Part shown: piece by piece, positions 51,469 through 58,362 of the stretch | Layout: the number at the start of each line of letters is the position of its first letter | Position numbering within the stretch: position 1 is the stretch's first letter | DNA from: Owenweeksia sp048267305 | Lineage (GTDB): Bacteria; Bacteroidota; Bacteroidia; Flavobacteriales; Schleiferiaceae | Direction of reading: 5' to 3' | NCBI GenBank assembly: GCA_048267305.1 | Contig: JBLWXT010000003.1 | Location: 62,001-126,000 of the forward strand | DNA length: 64,000 nucleotides | Notes under the pieces: generated by a model | What the model saw: the letters and a program-made list of their open reading frames with translations, nothing else | Database searches by the model: none | What the model was told of the DNA's origin: nothing | Made by a program: the position numbers and the translations under genes

Positions 51469-52781
51469 TGGAGGAACAGGATAAAATCCCTACATCACGC
51501 ATTTCACGTGCGGGAAAGTTTTTAAACACAGGGGCCAAAGTGGGAGGTAATTACCTCAAATACTATGGTAAAAGAGTATTGTCGGGTAACGATAATAAAG
51601 ATGAGCTGCAGCGTGAAAATGCTGAAGATATCTACAATGCCTTGGGAAATCTCAAGGGAGGGGCTCTGAAAATTGCCCAGATGATGAGTATGGATCAGGG
51701 TATTTTACCCGAAGCGTTCACCACCAAATTTGCGCAGGCTCAGTACTCTGCACCGCCATTAAGCTTTCCGTTAGTTGCTAAAACCTTTAAACAATATTTT
51801 GGTAAAGGCCCGATGGATTTGTACGATGGTTTTAGCAAAAATGCAGTTGCAGCAGCTTCAATAGGGCAGGTGCATAAAGCGCAAAAGGACGGAAGGGAAT
51901 TAGCCGTAAAAGTGCAATACCCGGGTGTGGCCGATAGTATTGTTTCTGATTTAAGGGTGGTAAAACCACTTGTTGGAGCCTTTATCAATATTTCATCTGC
52001 AGAGCTAAATCATTACCTGGAGGAAATACAAGGCCGCTTGCTTGAAGAAACTGATTACAAGCTTGAATTGAAGCGGTCGGTAGAAATATCAGAAGCTTGT
52101 GGACATATAGAAGGATTGCAGTTTCCTAAGTATTATCCCGAGCTCTCTGCCGATAGAATTTTAACAATGGATTGGCTGGAGGGGCAACATCTCGATAAGT
52201 TTTTGCAATCCAATCCAAGTCAGGAAGTACGAAACAGGATAGGGCAAGTGCTTTGGGATTTTTACGATTATCAGATTCATGTACTTCATCAGCTGCATGC
52301 TGATCCGCATCCGGGCAACTTCTTGATTTCAGAAAATGGAACATTGGGTGTGATTGACTTTGGATGTGTAAAGTATCTGGAAGATGATTTTTACAAATCC
52401 TATTTCCGGGTAATGGATCCGAAAATTTTGGAAGATCAGGAATATTTTATGCAAGTTTTGCGGGATCTAAGGTTTCTTCATGAAAATGACAGCGACAAGG
52501 AGGCTGTTTACTTTGAAGAATTATTCAAGGAAATGCACCAGCTTTTTGGCCGCCCGTTTTTCAGCGAAACTTTTGACTTTGGTGATGTAGCCTTTTTTCA
52601 GGAAATATTTGCTCAGGGAGAGCGATTCAGCAATGACAAAATGCTCCGAAAGGCAAATGCAGCACGAGGACCTAAAGATGCGATTTATCTCAATCGTACC
52701 TATTTTGGATTATTCAGCTTTTTACATCAGCTAAAGGCTGAAGTCCGTACCCATAGTGCTTTAGAGGCATCCTTCGTTTGA
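51465..52781 (+). CDS. ABC1/AarF/UbiB-family atypical kinase
   Basis: A 438-residue protein kinase-like fold member. Landmarks: a KxGQ-type motif in LKIAQMMSMDQG (glycine replaced by alanine), the alanine-rich nucleotide loop AAASIGQVHKA, the lysine in LAVKVQYPG, the EETDYKLE helix, the catalytic HADPHPGNF and the metal-binding IDFGC. Members support quinone or lipid metabolism with ATPase rather than protein kinase activity. No C-terminal membrane helices of the UbiB type were noticed. Bacteroidota use menaquinone, so a ubiquinone role is unlikely. It is coupled by ATGA to the TetR-fold gene. Confidence 0.9.
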   Translation: MMEEQDKIPTSRISRAGKFLNTGAKVGGNYLKYYGKRVLSGNDNKDELQRENAEDIYNALGNLKGGALKIAQMMSMDQGILPEAFTTKFAQAQYSAPPLSFPLVAKTFKQYFGKGPMDLYDGFSKNAVAAASIGQVHKAQKDGRELAVKVQYPGVADSIVSDLRVVKPLVGAFINISSAELNHYLEEIQGRLLEETDYKLELKRSVEISEACGHIEGLQFPKYYPELSADRILTMDWLEGQHLDKFLQSNPSQEVRNRIGQVLWDFYDYQIHVLHQLHADPHPGNFLISENGTLGVIDFGCVKYLEDDFYKSYFRVMDPKILEDQEYFMQVLRDLRFLHENDSDKEAVYFEELFKEMHQLFGRPFFSETFDFGDVAFFQEIFAQGERFSNDKMLRKANAARGPKDAIYLNRTYFGLFSFLHQLKAEVRTHSALEASFV

Positions 52782-52841
52782 TGTTTTAAACAATTTCAGC
52801 TTGGGTGTGGTTACCTGTGCCTAACATAAAATCACACACAA

Positions 52842-53381
52842 ATGAAGCGGTTACTCTTTACTCTTGCCTTTACGTCTATCCTGGCAATATCGGCAAGTTA
52901 CGCGCAGGTTATATCAAAAAATGCAATAGGCGTTAGGCTCGAAAACAGTGATGGCCTTGGGCCTCAGTTTACTTATCAGCGGGCAGTGAGCGACAATAAT
53001 AGGTTTGAATTTGATTTGGGCTATGCCAATTACAGACACTATGATGTAATTAAGTTTACCACCTTTTACCATTGGGTATTTAATATTAATGGCGGTTTAA
53101 ATTGGTTTATAGGTTTTGGTGCCGGAGTAGGCGCTGTTGATGCCGATCATAACTATTATAGCAATAATTACAAGGAATATGAACGCGATCACTCAGCTAT
53201 ATTTTTTACAGGTGATGGTGATATAGGCCTGGAGTATTCTTTTTTAAACCAAGGGGTGCCGTTGCAGCTGGCTTTGGATTTAAATCCAGCCATTCAGTTT
53301 GGCAATAAGTATTACGGGGAGTACTACTATAGCAACAATTTTGATACTGATATAGCTTTTTCTGTACGCTATCAGTTTTAA
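52842..53381 (+). CDS. Small outer-membrane beta-barrel protein
   Basis: A 179-residue protein with a signal peptide ending SYAQ (about residue 22), then alternating amphipathic strands (IGVRLENSDGLGPQFTYQRAV in part, RFEFDLGYANY, INGGLNWFIGFGAGVG, LQLALDLNPAIQFG) and a terminal aromatic YQF, the usual outer-membrane insertion signal. About eight strands are expected. Loops are rich in N, Y, D and H (HNYYSNNYKEYERDH). No transport or enzyme role can be assigned. Confidence 0.8.
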   Translation: MKRLLFTLAFTSILAISASYAQVISKNAIGVRLENSDGLGPQFTYQRAVSDNNRFEFDLGYANYRHYDVIKFTTFYHWVFNINGGLNWFIGFGAGVGAVDADHNYYSNNYKEYERDHSAIFFTGDGDIGLEYSFLNQGVPLQLALDLNPAIQFGNKYYGEYYYSNNFDTDIAFSVRYQF

Positions 53382-53406
53382 GAAACTATGGATGATTAGT
53401 TAAAAG

Positions 53407-53440
53407 AAAGGTTTGTTCCGGTTTGGGGCAAACCTTTTTT
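53407..53440 (+). terminator. Intrinsic terminator of the beta-barrel gene
   Basis: AAAGGTTTG pairs perfectly with CAAACCTTT around a 13-base loop, followed by a T-tract. It lies 26 bases after the stop at 53381. Confidence 0.78.
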
Positions 53441-53447
53441 AGTTTTG
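53440..53447 (+). promoter_or_regulatory. -7 element (TAGTTTTG) for the Nudix gene
   Basis: An exact TAnnTTTG match that begins within the terminator T-tract and ends 16 bases before the GTG start at 53464. TTTG copies within the hairpin are at 14 and 24 bases, neither ideal. Confidence 0.45.
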
Positions 53448-53463
53448 CTTCAAACTCATTAAA

Positions 53464-54006
53464 GTGAATTATTGCAGTAATTGTGGCAGTGATGCCTTGT
53501 CCTATAAAATACCCGAGGGCGATCATTTTCCGCGTTTTGTATGCCCGGATTGTGATACCATACACTATACCAACCCCAATATGGTGGTGGGCTGCCTCAT
53601 TGTAAAGGATGATAAGATTTTACTGGCCAGGCGTGGTATTGAGCCTAGGTTGGGCTTTTGGAACTTACCCTGCGGTTTTATGGAAAATGATGAAACCATA
53701 CAGCAGGGGGCCAAGCGTGAAGTTTATGAAGAAACAGGTGCTGTTGTGGAATTGGACAATCTGCAAACAGTTTATAATTTACCTCATGCCAATCAGGTGT
53801 ACCTTATTTTTAAGGCAAGGATAACCGATGGTAAACTTCATACAACATTGGAAAGTACTGAAATAGCATTTTTTGGAGCAGATGAAATTCCGTGGGAAGA
53901 GATTGCCTTTTCCAGTAATTCATTTGCTATCAAAAAGTACTTAGAACATGGCTGGGATGATAAAGCAACGCATATAGGGAGTTTTTTTAAAGATAAAATC
54001 AGGTAA
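53464..54006 (+). CDS. Nudix hydrolase with N-terminal zinc ribbon
   Basis: A 180-residue enzyme starting with GTG; no in-frame ATG fits because the first residues (NYCSNCG) already belong to the zinc ribbon. The ribbon has C4, C7, C27 and C30. The Nudix box G71-x5-E77-x7-R85-E86-x2-E89-E90-x-G92 is complete and metal-binding. Such proteins hydrolyse NADH, ADP-ribose or related nucleoside diphosphates; NudC/ADP-ribose pyrophosphatase-like activity is likely but not certain. It overlaps the esterase gene by one base (TAATG). Confidence 0.9.
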   Translation: MNYCSNCGSDALSYKIPEGDHFPRFVCPDCDTIHYTNPNMVVGCLIVKDDKILLARRGIEPRLGFWNLPCGFMENDETIQQGAKREVYEETGAVVELDNLQTVYNLPHANQVYLIFKARITDGKLHTTLESTEIAFFGADEIPWEEIAFSSNSFAIKKYLEHGWDDKATHIGSFFKDKIR

Positions 54007-54671
54007 TGACAAAAGCGAATTTAAGTTTGGTGCACGAGGTACTGAAACCTAAGAATAAAACCGAGAAACCACCTTTATTGCTAATGCTCCACGGTTATGG
54101 CAGTCATGAGCAGGATCTTTTTTCCATGGCTCCCATGCTTAATGATGATTGTTTGATAGTGAGTGCCCGCGCCCCGATTACATTGCCTTGGGGCGGCTTT
54201 GCGTGGTATGAAATCGACTTTGACAATAGGGGAGGTAAAATGAGCAATATCCCACAGGCAAAGGAAAGTTTGGAAATAATACTGAAGTTTATTGATGAGG
54301 TTCACGAGGCCTATGGTACTGATCCTGAGAAAACCCATCTTTTTGGCTTTAGCCAGGGCTGTATTTTGAGTTATGCGCTCGCCTTGAATCATCCCCAAAA
54401 GTTTCAAAATATTTTTGCGCTAAGCGGCTATATCCTAAAAGATATTATACCCGAAAAGTTTAAGAGCAGTGAACTGGCCCACCTGGATGTATTTGCCAGC
54501 CATGGTACTCAGGATGAGGTGTTGCCTGTAGAATGGGCACGGAATGCCATGAAGATTTTGGAAAAACTCAAAATCCCGCACCAGTATAATGAGTACCCCA
54601 TGGGGCATGGGATAAATAATGACTGCCTTGAGGATTTACAGCAGTGGATGAAGGAAAGGCAACTTGCCTAA
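54006..54671 (+). CDS. Phospholipase/carboxylesterase-family alpha/beta hydrolase
   Basis: A 221-residue cytosolic esterase. The oxyanion segment LLLMLHGYGSHEQDLF, nucleophile S116 (GFSQGC), acid D170 (HGTQDEVLP) and H201 (PMGHGI) complete the triad. It resembles the YpfH/acyl-protein-thioesterase family. Substrates are probably short acyl esters. It is translated with the Nudix gene. Confidence 0.9.
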   Translation: MTKANLSLVHEVLKPKNKTEKPPLLLMLHGYGSHEQDLFSMAPMLNDDCLIVSARAPITLPWGGFAWYEIDFDNRGGKMSNIPQAKESLEIILKFIDEVHEAYGTDPEKTHLFGFSQGCILSYALALNHPQKFQNIFALSGYILKDIIPEKFKSSELAHLDVFASHGTQDEVLPVEWARNAMKILEKLKIPHQYNEYPMGHGINNDCLEDLQQWMKERQLA

Positions 54672-54772
54672 AGTTAAGTGCATGAAGTTTGACCATTTCA
54701 TCAAGTACTTTCCCTTAGGCGGGGCAATTATGCTAACACTGCTTTCTATTATTAGTGTTACTTGTAAAACCG

Positions 54773-55432
54773 TTAATCTCGCGGAGAAACATATCCGTAA
54801 ACTGTTGGTCGGTTTACGGGTGGTAATTGAGTCTTTTGCTCTTTTCGGATTAGTGAAATTTCAACCAGCTTTTTTTCGGGTTCACCTTCAAGGTTTACTT
54901 CTTTTAACTCAAAACCCGGAAGAGTAACTTCGATTATAATGTCTCCGTTTTTCAGTTTATCAGAAGGTACGTCAACATAGAACTTTCCATTAAAATTGGT
55001 CTCTAGCTCTTGCAGTATTTGCCCATTAGTTTGGCGGATTACAATTTTGGCACCTTCCATAGTATGTCCCCATCGGCTATCGCGCACCACTCCCTTGAGG
55101 TGAAAGGTACTGTCGGTTACCATTTCAGTGATTGCCTTATTATCACCATTTGAAGCATCTTGAGAGAGCCCCGTAACGGGCGCTAACCCTAAAATAGAGA
55201 ATATTGAAAAGGCCACAACGTGGCTTTTGCCGATGGTAAAGCTTCTTTGAATATGGTTGATTTGATCCATCCGAAACTTGCCGCATTTTACACCCGTTGT
55301 ATCTATCTCTGTCTTTTTAGTAAAATCAACCACATGCTCATTGCATTTAATGCAGAATTTGCTGCGCTCCGCAGAGTCAGTCATCTCATCCCATTTAATA
55401 GGGCAGGCATAGTGTAAAGTGATTTTTTTCAT
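54773..55432 (-). CDS. Four-cysteine module / internal signal-like segment / beta-domain protein, copy 1
   Basis: A 219-residue protein with three parts. Residues 1-70 form a soluble module with cysteines C10, C27, C30 and C50 (spacing C-x16-C-x2-C-x19-C) within CPIKWDEM, SKFCIKC, VVDFTK and CGKFRMDQ. Residues about 71-92 are a hydrophobic segment ending in GLSQ, which looks like a signal peptide but begins 70 residues in. The rest is a carboxypeptidase-regulatory-like beta sandwich (HLKGVVRDSRWGHTMEGAKI, NFNGKFYVDV). The cysteine pattern suggests zinc binding; this is inference. A related cysteine module with beta domain recurs in other Bacteroidota in my recollection. Copy 2 lies directly upstream on the same strand, and a hairpin abuts the start. 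Confidence 0.8.
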   Translation of the reverse strand: MKKITLHYACPIKWDEMTDSAERSKFCIKCNEHVVDFTKKTEIDTTGVKCGKFRMDQINHIQRSFTIGKSHVVAFSIFSILGLAPVTGLSQDASNGDNKAITEMVTDSTFHLKGVVRDSRWGHTMEGAKIVIRQTNGQILQELETNFNGKFYVDVPSDKLKNGDIIIEVTLPGFELKEVNLEGEPEKKLVEISLIRKEQKTQLPPVNRPTVYGYVSPRD

Positions 55433-55435
55433 AAG

Positions 55436-55483
55436 GCGGAAGATTTTTGGCTACAAACATGGCGTGTACAAAAATCTTTCCGC
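55436..55483. promoter_or_regulatory. Hairpin abutting the start codon of paralogue copy 1
   Basis: GCGGAAGATTTTTG (55436-55449) pairs with the 15 bases at 55469-55483 with one bulge, around a 19-base loop. On the minus strand the 3' arm ends three bases before the ATG. There is no T-tract after it, so it is unlikely to be a terminator; it could limit ribosome access. The loop contains CATGTTTG, one mismatch from a -7 box. Confidence 0.55.
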
Positions 55484-55502
55484 AAAGTTGGTTGGTCCGG
55501 AG

Positions 55503-56207
55503 TTACTGTCTGTATGGGCTTTCGCGGATGTCTTCGCTATTAAAAATTTTACCCTGATCGGGATAGATGGGTGATATCAAACCAATCACCTGAATTTGGA
55601 TGAGCTCTTCAGTACCCTCGTTTAAGGTTATATCCAAGTTTATTAAATCTGATTTGATGTTTGGAGCATCAATTTTTTTAGTGGTATAACCAAGTACAGA
55701 AACTTCGATAGTGATGTCCTTTTCCTTTAAAAACTCATGAGCTACTTTGATTTTAAAGCCTCCATCAAAATCGCTGGATCCCCCGGCTATAATAGTTCCG
55801 TCAGCCCTTTTGATTACTATGTTGGCAAATGGAATTCCTTCATTGTTAGTACTATCCCTTACAGACCCTCCAAGCGTTATTGTATCTTGATTAAGCACTT
55901 GTACTTCAGATATAGTTGAATCATTACTAGACTGAGCCGCAAGTGGTGCTGTCATTCCCAAAAGGGAGAAAAGAGAAACCACAAATACCTGTTTCGGATT
56001 AAAGCTGAAGCTACGGTTTATACTCTCCACCTGATCCATCCTGAAACGACCACAGTGAGTACCCACTATATTCAAGTCGTTATCCTTTGTGAAATCCTGT
56101 ACCTTCATTTTACATGAATCACAAAACTTACTCTTTGCGTCAATGCTCTTCATTTGATCCCATTTAATGGGGCAGGCGTAGCTGATTTTTACTTTTTTCT
56201 TCTCCAT
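55503..56207 (-). CDS. Four-cysteine module / internal signal-like segment / beta-domain protein, copy 2
   Basis: A 234-residue paralogue of the next gene. The cysteine spacing is identical: C12, C29, C32 and C52, within CPIKWDQM, SKFCDSC, VQDFTK and CGRFRMDQ. A hydrophobic segment (FVVSLFSLLGMTAPLAAQ, about residues 72-90) reads exactly like a Bacteroidota signal peptide core and cleavage site, although about 70 residues come before it. The beta-sandwich domain follows (LGGSVRDSTNNEGIPFANIV, SSDFDGGFKIKV). The last 40 residues (LIQIQVIGLISPIYPDQG) differ from copy 1. The arrangement would place the cysteine module in the cytoplasm and the beta domain outside. Function is unknown. Confidence 0.8.
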   Translation of the reverse strand: MEKKKVKISYACPIKWDQMKSIDAKSKFCDSCKMKVQDFTKDNDLNIVGTHCGRFRMDQVESINRSFSFNPKQVFVVSLFSLLGMTAPLAAQSSNDSTISEVQVLNQDTITLGGSVRDSTNNEGIPFANIVIKRADGTIIAGGSSDFDGGFKIKVAHEFLKEKDITIEVSVLGYTTKKIDAPNIKSDLINLDITLNEGTEELIQIQVIGLISPIYPDQGKIFNSEDIRESPYRQ

Positions 56208-56274
56208 ACTTTATTGGAGTAAGATAAAGCAAAAAAGTTGTCTGAGATAGGAAGAATTGTTTAGTGAACTGAAT

Positions 56275-57084
56275 TTACTCGCTCTGCTGAAATGCCTCCA
56301 CTGCCTTCCGTACACTTCCGTGTTCTTTCAGTAGTCTTTCGGCAGTGATGGTATCTGTACCCGTTTCGTCCATAATCATGCGCGTACCACGGTCCACCAG
56401 TTTGTTGTTGCTCAGCTGCATATCCACCATCTTATTGCCCTTCACGCGGCCAAGCTTTATCATGGCAGTGGTAGAAATCATGTTGAGGATAAGTTTTTGT
56501 GCGGTACCGGCTTTCATTCGGGTGCTACCCGTTACAAACTCAGGCCCTACAACGGCCACAATGGGGTAGTCAGATTCGTGAATAACCGGAGCATCGGCAT
56601 TGCAGGTAATACATGCCGTAGTAATTCCTCTTTCGCGGGAGTCTCGCAATCCGCCAATTACATAAGGTGTAGTGCCAGAGGCGGCAATACCAATCACCAC
56701 ATCTTTTTCAGAGATATCAAACTTACCCAGGTCATGTATGGCAGCATGGTCATCATCCTCGGCAAACTCCACGGCCTTGCGGATGGCCATATCTCCACCG
56801 GCAATTAGCCCAACCACCCAATTAGGGTCAGCGCCAAATGTGGGAGGTAGTTCCGAGGCATCTAAAACCCCCAATCGGCCACTGGTGCCAGCGCCAATAT
56901 AGAATAGCTTTCCGCCAAGGTTCATTTTTTCCACAATCACTTCCACAAGCTTTTCTATTTGAGGAATTGCTTTTTGCACAGCCACGGCCACCTTCTGATC
57001 TTCCTGATTGATGTTGCTGAGCAAATCGCTCACACTCATCTTTTCCAGGTTGTTGTAAAGAGAATCACTTTCGGTGGTTTTCAT
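56275..57084 (-). CDS. murQ: N-acetylmuramic acid 6-phosphate etherase
   Basis: A 269-residue SIS-domain enzyme that cleaves the lactyl ether of MurNAc-6-phosphate in cell-wall recycling. The frame is open to 57159, but the ATG at 57084 (MKTTESDSLYNN) gives the normal length and avoids overlap with the upstream gene. Signs are IGAGTSGRLGVLDASELPPTFG in part, AGGDMAIRKAVEFAEDD, IAASGTTPYVIGGL and VTGSTRMKAGTAQK. It is last in the E1-methyltransferase-murQ run of genes. Confidence 0.95.
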   Translation of the reverse strand: MKTTESDSLYNNLEKMSVSDLLSNINQEDQKVAVAVQKAIPQIEKLVEVIVEKMNLGGKLFYIGAGTSGRLGVLDASELPPTFGADPNWVVGLIAGGDMAIRKAVEFAEDDDHAAIHDLGKFDISEKDVVIGIAASGTTPYVIGGLRDSRERGITTACITCNADAPVIHESDYPIVAVVGPEFVTGSTRMKAGTAQKLILNMISTTAMIKLGRVKGNKMVDMQLSNNKLVDRGTRMIMDETGTDTITAERLLKEHGSVRKAVEAFQQSE

Positions 57085-57121
57085 GGTGTGTTTTTTACAA
57101 ATATGCAGCCTATTCCCTTGT

Positions 57122-58339
57122 TTACCCTTCTTTGAGTAACAGGGCCATATAAAAGCCATCTGTGGTGGGGGATGGGTCTATACGTTTTTCTTCTACCAAT
57201 TGAAAATCATTATGTGTATCTAAAAATGTCCTTACCTGATTTTCATTTTCATCGTGCAAAATGGAGCAAGTGGCGTAAACCATCATACCACCAGGTTTTA
57301 ACATTTGAGAATAGTCGTTGAGAATAGTCTTCTGAATGGCTTGTACGCGTTCCAACTGCTCGGGCTGCAGTTTCCATTTGGTATCAGGATTGCGTTTTAT
57401 AACACCTGTTCCTGAGCAGGGCACATCCAGTAATAGTCTGTCGGCCATTCCTTTTAACCTCTTTATTGATTTTGAGGACTCTATAGGTCGGGTTTCAATA
57501 TTATGAGCGCCATTGCGCTTTGCACGTTTTTTAAGTTCCAGGAGTTTGCGTGCCTCCACATCCATGGCAATGATTACTCCTTTATTTTCCATTAAGGCGG
57601 CCAGGTGGAGTGTCTTTCCACCAGCTCCGGCACAGGCATCTATAACCTTCATTCCGGATTCTGGCCTCAAAAAAGGAGCTATCAACTGTGAGCCTCCATC
57701 CTGTACTTCAAACATTCCACTCTGAAAACTTGGGTTTCTAAAGGTATTGGAACGTTCTTTTAAAATAAGGCCTACTTCGTTTTCTGAAAAGAGGTGGGTT
57801 TTTACACCTTCGGCATCCAGGGTTTTTTGTAGCTCCTTACGATTGGTTTTAAGGGTGTTGGTACGGATAATAACTGAAGCAGGGATGTTGAGGTTTTCCG
57901 CAATTTTTGGCCATGCCTTACCCAGGTCCTTCCATGCCAATTCATCAAACCAAATAGGAAATGACTGTTGTACGCCAACATCCTTGGCCAGGGATTTCTG
58001 AGCATTTTTGATATCAAAGTCGCGTACCGCTTCAAAGGGTGGCCACTCTGGCAGATCCCAACCCTGTAATTGCCACCAAATAGCAAAGATGCGATAAAGC
58101 TCCTTGCGTTTTAAGGTAGGCTCCTTTCCGTGAAGTTCCCACAGGTAGCGCCACCAGCGAACAATGCCGTAAGTAGCTTCGGCAATAAATGCGCGATCGC
58201 GCGATCCCCACTTTGGGTTAGACTTCAGGATTCGTTCAATTACCTTATCGGCATAGTAGCCTTCGCCAAAAGAGGCTTCCAGGGCTTCCATTACGGCTGC
58301 CACCAGATTTTTGTGCATCCTGGGTTGTGTGTTCTCCAA
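57122..58339 (-). CDS. RsmB/NOP-family RNA (cytosine-5) methyltransferase
   Basis: A 405-residue enzyme methylating cytosine in rRNA or tRNA. An N-terminal NusB-like/RNA-binding helical part (residues 1-150) precedes the Rossmann domain with the SAM motif DACAGAGGKTLHLA, catalytic DVPCSGTGVIKRNPDTKW (C of PCSG is the release base) and YATCSILHDENE (C of TCS is the nucleophile). Whether it is the RsmB C967 enzyme or a relative cannot be told. The gene starts 23 bases after the E1 stop and ends 37 bases before murQ, so they are probably co-transcribed. Confidence 0.92.
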   Translation of the reverse strand: MENTQPRMHKNLVAAVMEALEASFGEGYYADKVIERILKSNPKWGSRDRAFIAEATYGIVRWWRYLWELHGKEPTLKRKELYRIFAIWWQLQGWDLPEWPPFEAVRDFDIKNAQKSLAKDVGVQQSFPIWFDELAWKDLGKAWPKIAENLNIPASVIIRTNTLKTNRKELQKTLDAEGVKTHLFSENEVGLILKERSNTFRNPSFQSGMFEVQDGGSQLIAPFLRPESGMKVIDACAGAGGKTLHLAALMENKGVIIAMDVEARKLLELKKRAKRNGAHNIETRPIESSKSIKRLKGMADRLLLDVPCSGTGVIKRNPDTKWKLQPEQLERVQAIQKTILNDYSQMLKPGGMMVYATCSILHDENENQVRTFLDTHNDFQLVEEKRIDPSPTTDGFYMALLLKEG

Positions 58340-58362
58340 GTGGATATTTTTAAATTTTAATT

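Noticed and set aside
54664..54927. Plus-strand 87-codon frame after the esterase gene
   Set aside because: It begins with TTG, and from 54773 on it is antisense to the four-cysteine paralogue, whose family pattern is clear. The remaining 100 bases show no independent gene signal.
57085..57159. Longer murQ start overlapping the RNA methyltransferase gene
   Set aside because: It would overlap the upstream gene by 38 bases and add a non-conserved Cys/Lys-rich leader; MKTTESDS gives the usual length.
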